Part shown: positions 1 through 12,800 of the stretch, one piece after another
How positions within the stretch are numbered: the stretch's first letter is position 1
How the letters are laid out: the number at the start of each line of letters is the position of its first letter
Source: Cloeon dipterum
Lineage: Eukaryota > Arthropoda > Insecta > Ephemeroptera > Baetidae
Reading direction: 5' to 3'
Assembly: GCF_949628265.1 (NCBI RefSeq)
Contig: NC_088787.1
Location: 30,370,501-30,434,500, forward strand
DNA: 64,000 bases
Position numbers and translations under genes: made by a program
Notes under the pieces: generated by a model
Database searches by the model: none
What the model saw: the letters and a program-made list of their open reading frames with translations, nothing else
What the model was told of the DNA's origin: nothing

Positions 1-802
1 AACCCTCAATTTTGAACAGTTGATTTTTTAGGATACAAAATTCCAACGACTTTATAACTAAATTATAAAAATTTGGCAATTATTATAGGCTGCAAACCCA
101 ACATAGTAATTAATAAATAAATCGGTCAATATTGCCAATGGAGAAAAGGCGTTTAAAATTATTCAATTTTCTTTAGATATTTTTAATCTGACTATGAAAA
201 GTATGAAAAACTTGTGCTTTTGCATTCCAATATATTTTTTGATAAATAACTTAATGCATGTCTCTTAATTATGTTAAAAAAAATAGATTTATAGTTTTTT
301 CGAGTGAATGTTAAAAATTAATACTGTTCAGAGTCTTATAGTTAGTCAAGTCATAGGCTAAATTTGAAATGAATAATCGGAAGAATCTAATTTTTCTATT
401 CCAAGAAATTGAGTTTCGAGCTATTTTCTGTATGACAGTCATGTTTATTTATTTTACAATACGAGTAGTAGTCGCTGTGGCAGCGACTTTTGCCAGTATT
501 TGAGCGTTAGGCAATACAGATGAGATCAGAGAAGTTAAATTCGGCCAATTGTTTTAATTCTATCGCTCAAACAACTGTGCATTACTTATTATGTTCAGCC
601 AGGTTCTTTCCGATGCAGATTTTTTTAATTGTAATTCTCTGCGGCGTTTTGCCCAAATTGTTACTTCAGAATGAACATGGCTTATATTTAGTGTGGAGCG
701 AAGTCCCTTTGTTTGTATAGCGTAGTTGTTCCAAAATTGAACTTAATTATAATTGATAGCGTATTTAAGGTTTATTTTAAGTTGTGATAGCGTAGACACA
801 AT
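1..802. other. AT-rich non-coding stretch, nothing recognised
   Basis: The longest open frame here (520-720, +) has no recognisable domain and no coding-like composition. I see no repeat unit, RNA gene or promoter that I could defend. Confidence 0.5.
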
Positions 803-815
803 TTAAAGGCACTCA

Positions 816-1250
816 TTTTTTTTTTTTTTTTTTTTGCTCTTTTTATCCTTGTCCGTCCGAGGACCGGGAAGGGCGCGCACTGCACTAGCACGAATGCTGA
901 AACCCGGGTCCCAATAACACCGCGAACGGATAACATGGGCGCACCAGGCCGCACAGGGACCCAGCCCACTGAAGGGCCACTTGCCTCTGCACCGAGGACT
1001 GCATTGAAACGCTAGACATTTGTCCCGTGAAGCCAAATCACGCATGCTGGAAAGGTGCAAACCAGCAAGTAGCGAGTCGGCGCCGGTGCGCCTCCCAGCC
1101 CGTCGAGCAATTTGAGCAATTCGAGTCACTAAACTAACCACTTTTTGCCATCTCTGACATTGGGTAGCCAGTATTAGATCTCCGAACTGCTCAAATACCT
1201 CACATTGCTTTGACACTCCTGAGAGTGCCTTAACAATGCGAGCCAAACAT
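816..1250 (-). mobile_element. Possible retroposon insertion, GC-rich with poly(A) tail
   Basis: A block of about 400 bp is far more GC-rich than its surroundings and ends on its minus-strand 3' side in a run of 20 A (seen as T at 816-835). The minus strand is open through most of the block (about 145 codons ending in a lysine run), but I recognise no domain in the translation. A GC-rich body plus a homopolymer tail is what a 5'-truncated non-LTR element or a retroposed transcript looks like. I found no clear target-site duplication. It could instead be a diverged processed pseudogene of an unrecognised gene. Confidence 0.35.
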
Positions 1251-1458
1251 CGTCAGTAAAATAACTATACACATACATATAATTATAACACTAAACTATT
1301 TATTTCATTGTCTCTCATCATAAACTTTTCAGTCAGCAAAATTCAAAATTTTTACTTACAATCTATTATTAACGAATATTGTTTAAAAATGAATTTTGTG
1401 ACACTATAGTACAATTTTATTGTTAAGCAGTGGCTTTTAGCCACTCTTGTCACGCCTG

Positions 1459-1569
1459 CTCTGATCGTGTCTTATTTGGTTTCACAGATGTTCCCTGGGA
1501 GCCAAGGATTGCGAAATAAAATTTATTTCTTACACAGCTTAGCAGAGATCAGCCTTAGCTTCGTCACGT
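1459..1569. repeat. Dispersed direct repeat, copy 1
   Basis: The segment starts CTCTGATCGTGT, continues through TTTGGTTTCACA and GCCAAGG to GAAATAA, and is followed by GCTTCGTCAC at 1558. The same landmarks recur in the same order at 1800-1873, so this is one of two diverged copies of an unknown element downstream of CMTR1. Confidence 0.6.
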
Positions 1570-1799
1570 GATGTCTTATCAGCAAAATTAATCTTGCGAT
1601 TAAAATTCAAACATCAGTAAAATACTCTGTACAGTTAAAATCAATCATAAAATGTATTCAGTCAACATGATTAGGTAAACTTTTACTAAAAAATAAACTT
1701 AACAAGCTTCTTGACTCCATTTTTTTTTTACAAAATATTACAATGAAAGAGTAGCTAAGCTAGTCTTTGGACGTTTTTTGGGTAGAGTAACAGACCCTA

Positions 1800-1873
1800 C
1801 TCTGATCGTGTGAAATTTGGTTTCACAACTATTCGATTAGCCAAGGTACTTGAAATAACAGTTGCTTCGTCAC
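1800..1873. repeat. Dispersed direct repeat, copy 2
   Basis: This is the second copy of the element at 1459-1569, sharing CTCTGATCGTGT, TTTGGTTTCACA, GCCAAGG, GAAATAA and GCTTCGTCAC. It is shorter than copy 1 between the last two landmarks. It lies about 80 bp beyond the CMTR1 stop, so it may be part of that gene's 3' UTR. Confidence 0.6.
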
Positions 1874-1953
1874 ACCTAACTAATCCTCCAATTAATTAGC
1901 ACACATGGTGTTCATAACTCACGTTTCATACACAAATGGTTCAGAGCAATAGC

Positions 1954-4589
1954 CTAAATTATTCTTAGGTTGACTTTTTCTCGCTCAATTTTGTCAATCA
2001 AGTTGACTCTGTGTACGATGGTCGTGTCGTCATTATTCGTGGCAAGGCTGACTCTGTCATGCCACCACCAATCAAGGCGCCTATTAACGGACCTCCTGAA
2101 GCTCAGGTTTGACTCGGGCGGACGCTTGAACAGGGAAGTGCCATTATCTTGATTGAACCAGTACTTGCGGCTGGCAGTCTTGCTGAAAGCCACAGTCCAA
2201 GGTTCCTTGACAACCTTCATGAACGACAGCCCGCCGACCACGTGGAACTTGTCCTCATTGTCATCAAGCATGATGCACATTCTCCTGTCTCCACCGAACT
2301 GCTTGATCTTCTTCGATTTGAGCTTTGCAAACAGGGAATCCAACTTGTCCATTGCAAAAGCTTGCTTCACCTTGAACCGAGTCAGGTCGTTTCTGCTGGG
2401 TCTCTCGATGGCCTTGGCGAACAGTTTGCAATAGTGAACGCGCTCGTCAAAGCTTAAATGGCCAATGACGCGGCCACCTAACACATGCGCATCCATCACA
2501 TGCAGCACTTTAATGCTGCTTTGCGCATCAGACTCTCCACGCAGCTCTGACACCAGCTCTCCAAACACCAGGGTTGGTGCAGGAAGGTCGAGTTTAGCGT
2601 TTTGCACGCTAACGTTGAGCCATCTGCCTTTGCCGTCTAGATAGTAGACATTGCCACGTCCCACGGCTGCAAATCAACTGGTCATGAGTATTTAATTCGT
2701 CTAATTATTACCAGGTGTGGACTTACTTAAAAACAGTGTGCAATTCCTCGAAGTAGGTCCTGAATTCATAGCGTAGCACCTCCACTCCAGTATTTTCATG
2801 TGGTCCTGCAGAATCTTGGGCGTCAAATTCCAGGAGTGTTTGTGGTAATTCCATTTGAGTGCAGCGAACGCGGCTTCTGGACGCTCAAATTTAGGAACAG
2901 TTCCGCTTTCTTTCGGGATGCACCACAGATCTAAACAGCTCTTCCTCATCTCAGCCTGTTTTGGCTCGAACAAGGTGGAGTCTTGGCAGAATGCTTTGAT
3001 TTTGTTCAAAGAGTCAACCTGCCGCTGGCCGAGCTCGTTGTTTGACATTGTCAGGTACTCTACTAGCTCTTTGTCACCAGCAATAACGTCCTCAGGAACT
3101 ATGGTGACAACTGCTCTGCCACTGCCTGGTGCCAATTTTTCAAACTCCTCGTTGGCAGTCCACATCAGGTACCTCACAGCAGATACGTCCTTTAGTCTGT
3201 GCCTGCAAACCGAAATAATTGTCAATAATACAAAAATGACTGATATCTTCAATCTTCAACTCTCAGAGAGGATAACAATCTGTTAAAATAGGGAGAGAAC
3301 CACAGCAGCTGAAACTAGTCCAAGCAGGAAATTGAAGTGATGATGATCAGCACAAAAAGAAACACTATATTTATTTCAACTAAAAACAGAAATGCTTCAA
3401 CCTCAAAAGTTTTGAGTCTATAAAATGGGTTTATTGATTTGAATTTATTTCGAATGAATAAGGTTTAAATGGTGAGTGGTTCATACATACTTGCAAACTA
3501 GATATCTTTCAGAATTGGCTGGCTGACTTGTATTAGGCCTGAAGATGCAGATTTTATGGAATGCTCTCCTCATCAGCCAAATTAGACCAGCACTGAATGG
3601 AGTGAAGACATCAAAGAGCTTGACTACAAAATGCCCACCAGGACGAGTGATGCTGAGAGCAACCAAGCATTGACACAGGTACAGCCGGTGAGACAAGACT
3701 TCTTGGATATCTTCCTGGCCATCAACGGAGAAGCCTCCGTCGGCCATGGTGAAATGGACCCCTTTGCCGTCCGTGTTTGCGAGTACATGGTTTTGGAAGT
3801 GGCGAATGTTGATTGGCTTATAGATGTTGCCGTCGCCGTCCTTCCCATAGCACGGCTCGAACGTCTCCGCACTTGCTGCGTTGAAGTCCTCCAGCTTGAA
3901 GTCGTGTTCACCGCGAAGTGTGAAGCCAAAGCCCTTGGCTTGCCACCTCTTCCGCCAAAGCACATATTCCGAGAAGCCGCCTGGTCCAGCGCAGATGTCG
4001 GCAAAGTAAAGAAGTTCATTTGCTGGCACGATTTTCTGGCCCTCTTTGTTCTTTGGGTTAGTGAACATCATATCACAGGCGGCATCAATATTTGCCATTT
4101 TAAGAGCAGCTCTGTTTTGGAAAAACACTTTTCCAATGCTTTCAAAAGGATTGCATCTTCCCCTGGCTTTCCTCAACTCTGCGTCGTCCAGCTGGTCAAA
4201 CACGGACTTGGCACCGAGTACTTTCTTCAAAATCTCAGGTGAGCAATATTTGTGCTCGTCGGCAATGGTGCGTCCGTCTTCGCCAAGCTGGATCCAGTTC
4301 CAGGATAGATCAGTGGTCACGTTGGTTCCAGGGAGCCATTTAAGCGTCTCCTTAACCTCGACCACCTCAGATCTCCAATCCCACACAACAGATTGGCTTT
4401 CTAAGCCAGCCACCTTGAAACCCAGGCCCTGACGACTGGGTTGTGTTTTAAGAGCTATAGGCGCGGTGATTCCTTTCTCGTATCGGCCGAGGCCGCCGCC
4501 CTCCTTGTTTTTGGCCATCAGCCGTATGTCAACTGACGACCTGGCCATCATCGCTCGTTTCGTGGCTGGAGCATCGTCGCCGCCCTTGT
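1954..4589 (-). CDS. CMTR1: Cap-specific mRNA (nucleoside-2'-O-)-methyltransferase 1
   Basis: The enzyme 2'-O-methylates the first transcribed nucleotide of capped mRNA (cap 1) using SAM in the nucleus. Exons on the minus strand are 4589-3491, 3202-2727 and 2666-1954, and all junctions are GT-AG and in phase. The domain order matches the family. A G-patch-like segment (KEGGGLGRYEKG) comes first. An RrmJ/FtsJ-type methyltransferase follows, with the SAM loop DICAGPGGFSEYVLWR and the K-D-K residues NRAALK, MADGGFSV and GGHFVVKLFD. Then comes the inactive guanylyltransferase-like region, and last a C-terminal WW domain (EPWTVAFSK...KYWF). The first exon shown opens at phase 1 after an acceptor, so a short upstream exon may exist. 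The first in-frame ATG is at 4551, giving 749 aa, shorter than the roughly 835 aa human protein and lacking its N-terminal nuclear signal. The G-patch is also shortened. Confidence 0.93.
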
Positions 4590-5857
4590 CTGTAACAACC
4601 AGAATGAAATAATATAAATTTCTGAAAGTATAATGATGCCTAGGATTAATATAGAGTAGTGTTCGCAAATTAAACCAGCCGGTTTTGGCCAGGGCGGTTA
4701 AGACCAGATAAAACCAAGCAATTTTTACAGGTCTTACATTAGCATTTTTTTAATTAGTATAATTTTAAAGCATAAAACGAGCTCTAATTAATATGCTAGT
4801 CATTCATTTATTAATAAGGGCGTTGAAAAATTTAAATGCAGCTTTAAAATCATGAGATCCTTAAGGTGAAACAGTTTTCTTCTTGTTTTACATTATTTCA
4901 GTTGGAGGTAACCTAATTTCATCCCATTTTTGCCACTAAAAACAGCTTGGCCGAAATTGTTTTGAAAAAGCTGGCACTACCGGATAGCCCGATGCACACG
5001 GAGTTCGATCTCAAAATACTACTCATTTTATTTCAACCGATGTATGCAATATTTCCTACGATTTTGCATCAATTTCATTCACCTTTCCTAAGCCGATAAA
5101 ATAAAATAAAATTCCCAAAAAGGGTCGTAATAGAGAAACAATTTCCAGAGGTGGCTCCTGAGGGGAGTTTTATCACGAAACCCTACTCAATTTTTTAAAC
5201 TTCTATTTATTTGAAGTTTTATCTGCGAATTTTAAAGAAGCTTCCCAAAATTGAGTTTTAAAAAATTTCAAGAAATTTCAAGCTTATTTACGACATATCG
5301 CTGTGGTAGCCACTATTGGTTTGAATTACACTTGGTAGCGAGCGCAGAATGATTGGTAATCACAATACCTCGGCAATTTTTACCTCTAATTGCTCTAAGC
5401 TACCAAACACGGTTTCAAGCATCTTTTGTGTTTTTTACAATAGTCTTCACTAGGACAAAATTTTACACCATTTGGATGGTTAGAAGCGTGATTTTTATGC
5501 CAACTAGTGTATGCGATGACAATATATGCAGAAATCAAAACTCAATTATCGCCCCAAGTGGAATTAGGACGCCGTGTGATGAACGGAAGCAATATATTTT
5601 GTGATGCCTTATAGAAATGAAGATCTAAATTTATATCTATTGAAGTTAAGCGCTGTAGGGGCGAGCTACGGCCTCAGTCGAGTTTCTTATGTCAAAATAT
5701 AAAGGAATAGCAACTGATGAGATTCTCGTACTCGCTGTGATGACCATCCATTTCTTCCAGTCCATTTTTTTCTGGTAAAATTTTGACCTTGATTTACGGC
5801 TTAATTTCCTTCAAATTTTTATTGTAGCGATTATTCAAACGCACCCTAACGAAACTA
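4590..5857. other. Intergenic region between E2F7/8 and CMTR1
   Basis: This must hold the CMTR1 promoter and probably its first exon, but no candidate exon on the minus strand ends at phase 1 with a good donor and a coding-like sequence. A minus-strand AATAAA near 5819-5824 probably ends the E2F7/8 transcript. The remainder is AT-rich without a recognisable element. Confidence 0.5.
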
Positions 5858-7281
5858 TTAGTGTACTGACCGGAGACAAAAAAATGATGAAACTGATATC
5901 ACACCTGTAACTAGTTTCCATTTCCTCCAATTCACAAAATTCAACTACAGAATATTTTGTTGCTGAGCTGTTCAATTTTAGTTCAGCAAAAACTGCATTA
6001 TTTGTTATCTATTGTGTGCATGCATAAACTTAAATATTCAACGCTTACCATTCTCTGAGAAAAGCACAAGCTTCCGTTTGCAGTTACTACATATTCCGCT
6101 CTTTGGTTCCAGCCCAGCAAATGTATTTCTGACTCGGCGTCCAGCCCCTGTCGGCTCTGCAGACGGTACATAAACTGAAATTCGCCACTTTAAATTAATA
6201 CCTTTAACGGTTAGCTGTGCTTTGAATCAAACCTTTCTTTCCTGAGTGGAGGCTGTCGATGACTGGGCCACAGTATCTGTAGAAGGGCCTGCGGCGAGTG
6301 CATTCTTTGGGGGGAAGCTTGCAGACGAGTCCGACAGCGGTTAATACATTGACCACATCATAGATTCGGCGAATTTTATTACACAGCTGCTTGGTGGCGT
6401 CGGCATCTCCGTCGCTTTTGCTGTCTGCGTTGTCCTCGTCTTCGCCACACAGAAGAACCCACCCAGCCCATTCCAAACTGATCGTCTGTGTAAGAAATTA
6501 AGACGTTTGTCTTGTACCATAATTGTTTGTGAAGAAATAAACGCATTATGACGAAACACAGCAACAAAAAGCAATATTGCTGAGAAAGAAATAAACAGTT
6601 TGAAAGCAGTCAGGGGAAATTGTGTACCTCTTTTTTAAAGAAGAGGGTCAAAAACTTGAGGCAAGTCCCCCCAAGTGACTTGTTCTTCCAAATACGGGGA
6701 CGTTTAGGTTCTGGCGACTCCTTCACAGTCTTAGCTTCCAGCAAATTTTGCAACAGTTTCTCACTGGGACTTTCAGTCTCGCAAGGAGTGATTGGAAGGT
6801 TGCTGCTGAGATAGCCAGGGTCTAGATTATCCTGAAGAGTATTTTTATTTTTATTTTTTTAATTCTTTGAGGTGGCGAGTGTATTTTACCAGCTCCTGCA
6901 GTCGATTTTGGTCAGAAAGCTGTTTCAACTGGTCCATCAGTTTTTTAACATTGCGCAGCCCGTACCACCTGTAGAGTTTTTTGGTTACTTTGACTGCCAT
7001 CTGAAGACTCTCCATGACATTGATTATGTCGTAGAGTCTTCTTCTGCTCAGGTTGAGCTTCTCTGCCAGCACCTCCAGAGGGATATCTGTGTTGGTTCCG
7101 GGTGGTAGGTCAAGGGGGTACAACTCCAAAAACCTGTTTTTATTTAAAAAATAAAATTTAAGTCACAAATAAAAAAATTTCAGAAAACGAACTTTTTGCA
7201 TATTGCCAGCAGAGATTTATTCTTCCGAAGGTTAGGGTCATCTTTCGCCTCGGAGGCGCCCAGAATAGGTGTGGCCTGCAT
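5858..7281 (-). CDS. E2F7/8: Atypical E2F transcription factor with two DNA-binding domains
   Basis: This is a repressor of the E2F7/8 class, which binds E2F sites without a DP partner by using two tandem winged-helix domains. Exons on the minus strand are 7281-7193, 7133-6890, 6831-6628, 6485-6233 and 6174-6049, with a probable terminal exon at 5904-5858. All phases agree and give 320 aa. Domain 1 starts RKNKSLLAICKKF-LELYPLDL and contains the recognition helix SRRRLYDIINVMESL. Domain 2 starts WKNKSLGGTCLKF and contains NKIRRIYDVVNVLTAVGLV. The start ATG at 7281 is preceded in frame by a stop. A short upstream reading frame (MSEEISSST) lies just before it. The protein is far shorter than vertebrate E2F7/8 (about 870-910 aa), mainly because there is almost no C-terminal region. 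Identity is firm; the last exon is less certain. Confidence 0.9.
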
Positions 7282-7369
7282 CGTCGGCGTCGCTTAGGTC
7301 GATGACGAAATTTCCTCGGACATCCCAAAGGCACTAGAATGTTCGCAAACCAAAAAGGAAAGACACGGT

Positions 7370-7377
7370 TTTGGCGG
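7370..7377 (+). promoter_or_regulatory. Candidate E2F site upstream of E2F7/8
   Basis: TTTGGCGG fits the E2F consensus TTTSGCGS and lies about 90 bp upstream of the E2F7/8 start codon. E2F7/8 genes of vertebrates are themselves E2F targets, so feedback control is plausible. One 8-mer is weak evidence by itself. Confidence 0.35.
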
Positions 7378-7684
7378 CTCCTACGTCTCACAACAAACAG
7401 TCGCGCAATTAAGGCTGAAAAGCGAGGCAAAAATCAATTTGAGCGCGGCCTTTTAGTGCACCGCCCGCTGCACCGCCCGTCCGCGTCCCGCCGAAAAGCA
7501 AGGGCTACAGAAGCGCTACTTACCACGCAGTGCAGTAATTGGTGGCAAAACACGCAAATTTCGCAGAAATCATTCCAGTCAATCGCGCCCCGGTCTCCGA
7601 AAATAAAAAATGCCTACTGCCTACATGCCTGCTACATGCCTGGTTCAAATTAACAACTGAACTTGCGGACAACGCCACAGGTCA

Positions 7685-7714
7685 CACGTGGCGCTGCCAG
7701 GCGCTGCTCACGTG
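7685..7714. promoter_or_regulatory. Pair of CACGTG E-boxes
   Basis: Two perfect palindromic E-boxes at 7685-7690 and 7709-7714, 24 bp apart, flank the short repeats GGCGCTGCC and GGCGCTGCT. bHLH-zip factors (Myc, USF, TFE types) bind this core. The pair sits in the shared upstream region of a cell-cycle repressor gene and a complex I gene. Confidence 0.4.
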
Positions 7715-8132
7715 GGCTGGGCACTAACAACATTGGAGTATTAAGGTCACTTCTTGTGGTCATCAAAGCCAATAATGGTGGGGGAAAAATTGGTATTATA
7801 TTCATTAGTTTAATGTACCTATCATAATTTAAATAATATTCACTTACTTAAAACATTAATTAATAATTTACAGTATTCCCATTCAATATTATTGACCACG
7901 AGCAATATCCCGCCTTTCAAATTTAAATAACATGAATAAGCTTTGCGTTACGAGTTCCCCCTTGGTTCGCTAGAGGCCACTACTATTGCTTTACATTCCA
8001 TCCTTTACCACAACATTAAAACAGCTAGCAGCTGGTTCGGCTCGCGCAGCGGTTCAGCTGTTGCCGATCGAAAAAAATTAGATAAAAGTTATTTTACGCG
8101 TTAATCCTAGATCTTTCGTACCGACTACAACC

Positions 8133-9397
<1,265 letters not shown>

Positions 9398-9896
9398 TTC
9401 AAAAAGTTGTTAGAAACCTAAACGACCCTTACTGTAAATTAAATGATTGTTCTTTAAATCACAACATTGAGGCCATCGAGTTTGATTGTGAAAGGATTCC
9501 AGAATATTTAATTTAAGTTTTTGCAGCTTCCTATTTTGTGTTCTCTCGAAATCCTTGTTAGGCAAAGCAGATCTTGTAGATTTTCTAGTTATGTAATAAT
9601 TTCGCGATGAGTCTGCGCTGCTTTGGAATTGTTGCACGTCGATATTGACGCCGGCGCCACCTTTTGAGCAAGCCAAGAAGCTACAATGATGACAGTGGAA
9701 GCCAATCCTGTTGTCATTTCATTCAGTTCTGTCAATTACAGCTGAGCGCGACTCCAGTTAAACCTTCAAGAGTTTGAGTTGTGAAAATCGGAGCAAGACC
9801 AATGTGGTCGTTAAGTAACGAAGGGTTTTGAGAATGGGAGTGCGCTAGATGTGAGCCCAGCACAACGCCCCGTTGCCCCTTTTAGCGCCCTGCAAA
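9398..9896. other. Short intergenic region NDUFS7 - IPP
   Basis: This should hold the NDUFS7 3' end (an ATTAAA lies near 9435) and the IPP promoter. Open frames here show no domains. No TATA box is apparent. Confidence 0.5.
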
Positions 9897-12800
9897 ATGC
9901 CCCCAATGAAAGAGAGTGACCAAGCGACGAGCCTCTGCAGAACCACCCTTGAACACCACTCCAAAATTTTGCAAAACCTGAATAAACTGCGACAGAACAC
10001 AACATTCTGTGATGTTGAGGTCTCTGCCGGTGATGGAATTTCCATCAAGGTACGAAATCATTTTTATATAAAACGAAACATTCTTGTTTGATAATTTTCA
10101 TTCCGCCCTCAAAAACTATGCTGTTTTTCTAGGCCCACAGGGTCGTTCTGTCAGCCAGCACGCCTTACTTTGAAGCCATGTTCAGCAGAGGCCTTATCGA
10201 GGAACGCCAATCAAATATCATCCTCCACTCCATCAACGGTTACATTCTTAGGATTCTCATTGACTTCATTTACACAGGTTTGAAAGCTTAAGTGGGCACC
10301 ATGGACTTTATTTTCGCATTGATTCCATTTAGGAGACGTGCGAATTACCCGGGACAACGTCCAAGATGTCATGGCTGCAGCTGACATGATACAGTTGAAA
10401 GATGTGGTCACAACGTGCACTCAATTTATGAAATCTGAGCTGCACCCCAGCAATGCTGTTGGAATATACAGGTGAGCTTTGGAAGCACGCAATATATTTT
10501 TAATAACTTTGCAACTCAATAGATTCGCTGAGGTTCACAACTTCAGGGAGTTGATAACGGCTTCCACCAAGTACATCCAGGACCACTTCACCCTCGTCTG
10601 CTGCGAGGAAGAGTTCCTAGAGTTGCCAAAAGAACAGCTTTGCTACTTCCTCTCCAGCGAATATCTAAAAGTCGACAGCGAGTTTCAAGTATAATCCCAT
10701 GCATGCCCGATATAATAAAAGGACAAAGTTTGATGTTGATGATTGTTGAGCAGGTATTTGAAGCATCAATGAGATGGTTCAGCCATGACGTAATCCAGAG
10801 GCGGCGATACGTCTTTGAAATTTTGAAACCCATTCGCTTGCCCCTTCTGCCGACCACCCTCTTAGAAAAAGCAATCAGTGAGTGCATAGATGTCAGTCTG
10901 AAAGTGGCCTTGAAGAGCGTGAGGAATGACTTGATCATGAAGAAGGGGAGCTTGGTGCCGCTCAGTGTTTCGCCTCGCATCGCAGCCAAGAAGGACATTT
11001 ATGTCATCGGAGGATCAAAAAGAGAGATAGTATGCTGCATGACGTTTATACACACCTATCTAATTTCTAATGAACAAGAATTTGAAAAGATGTTTGTACA
11101 AAGAAAGGAATAGACTAATGATCCGTTATTAGAGACTGCCAACTAGGGTAGGCATGTCTTTGTCTGAGATTAAATATAACTTTGATTAACTCTTGAAATT
11201 TGGAAGGATGGCAGGAGAGGACCATGCTGTTAAAATTAACTGTTAAATATTAAATAACAAGTTTTAATAATAATTTCATGGCGATTTCAGATCAGTACAT
11301 GGACCAGATCAGAGTGCACATACACTTCAATCGAATGCTTTGACACCTTCAAACAGCAATGGTGTCCAAGAAAATCCAGTATGGCCATCGGTCGAATTCA
11401 GCCGGGTGTAGTGGCACTTGACGGTCTCATTTACGTTGTCGGAGGAGAGCAGGATTCACAGATATTAGCCAACGGAGAGGTTTACAATCCAAGAGATGAC
11501 ACTTGGGCGAGCGTAAGCTCTTTAAATAAATAAAAACTTATTGTGATCTAAAAGAACTGTTTAGGTTGCTAGTATGGTCGTCCCTAGATGTGAATTCGGA
11601 CTCTGCGCTCTGCATGGATATCTTTATGCCATTGGAGGGTGGGTCGGCGAGGACATAGGGGGCAGCATCGAACGGTACGACCCTCTGGAAAATGTTTGGG
11701 CTCTGGACGGGAGTTTACCTGCTCCAAGATTCAGCATGGGCGTTGTTGCATATCAAGGTATACACCAACTTAAATAATTAACATAAGTCATATTTTTTGC
11801 TTCTCTAATTTCAACTAGTTAACACGCAATAATTTACCTCTGCGCGGAATGTGGTTCTATGCTGAAAAACCGCACACAGACCACTGAAACCGCATAAAAA
11901 CGAGGTTTGGTGTCAAAAATGGTGGTTGCTTTTTTTAGTCTGCGTTTGTGGTTTTCCGCACAAAAATTTATTTGACACATAAATAATAATTCGTCCCAAA
12001 ATAATTTAAAAAGTAAATAAAATCGCAGTTAAAAATGTATTTATTTTATTTTTTTAATTTATGATTTGAGCATCTTTTGGAATAGAATGACGATGAACCG
12101 AAAATCATGCGACCCCATAACTAAATTTTAATTGTATTCGAGGGTATATACAAATTTTGTTTTAAAAATTAGAGGTCTCAGCCGCGAGATTTTTCACTGG
12201 CGGCTGGCGCAACTTAGCCAGATTCAGAGCGGCTGGCATTTGCCCACGTTACCCAAAATTTGCCGGCTGGCATGGCGCAGCTCTATTAAAAATCCAAATA
12301 TTACACTTTCCTCACTCCATCCTTACTTCATTGCATCCATTGTTCACATATGGTGCTAGATAGAAACTCTTCATTGGTTATTTTATTTCAGTTTCTTGAA
12401 AATCTACACCCCTGAAGAAAAAAAGTATTTTTATTTTGGTTGTGAGGAAAAATGCGAATAATTTTTTAAATGCCATTATGAAAAAATTAATGGGCATAAA
12501 ATTACGTAACAATCTCCACGCAAAAAATTGTATTAATTTTTACGGTAAAACCGCAACCCAGGTAGTGGTGTTGACCTTTTTCAACCTCTACGATCGAGGT
12601 TTTGAGCCCCACGGCTGTGGGGTGGTTGAGACACCAAAATTTCACACCGCGCAGGTGACTAGTACCTCATTTGACTTTATCTAGTCCTCATTAATAATTA
12701 TAGTTAATTTGAGGGTTAAAAATAATTGATCTTGTTTTGTTTTGCAGGGCTGATATACATTGTGGGTGGTTGTCTTCACAACAAACGACACCTGACAGAC

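Larger units (their letters stand above)
7282..8132. promoter_or_regulatory. Divergent promoter region E2F7/8 - NDUFS7
   Basis: This 850-bp gap separates two head-to-head start codons. The part next to E2F7/8 (7290-7720) is clearly richer in GC and CpG than the surrounding DNA. It carries an E2F-like site (7370) and two CACGTG E-boxes (7685 and 7709). The half next to NDUFS7 is AT-rich. I see no TATA box on either side, as expected for housekeeping promoters. Confidence 0.55.

Noticed and set aside
1970-4432. Several plus-strand frames opposite CMTR1 (for example 3631-4242)
   Set aside because: They are antisense shadows of conserved methyltransferase exons.
5640-5775. Minus-strand 39-codon frame starting MDWKKWMV as the missing first exon of CMTR1
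   Set aside because: No usable donor gives the phase-1 end that the exon at 4589 requires, and the sequence lies beyond the probable E2F7/8 poly(A) signal without support.
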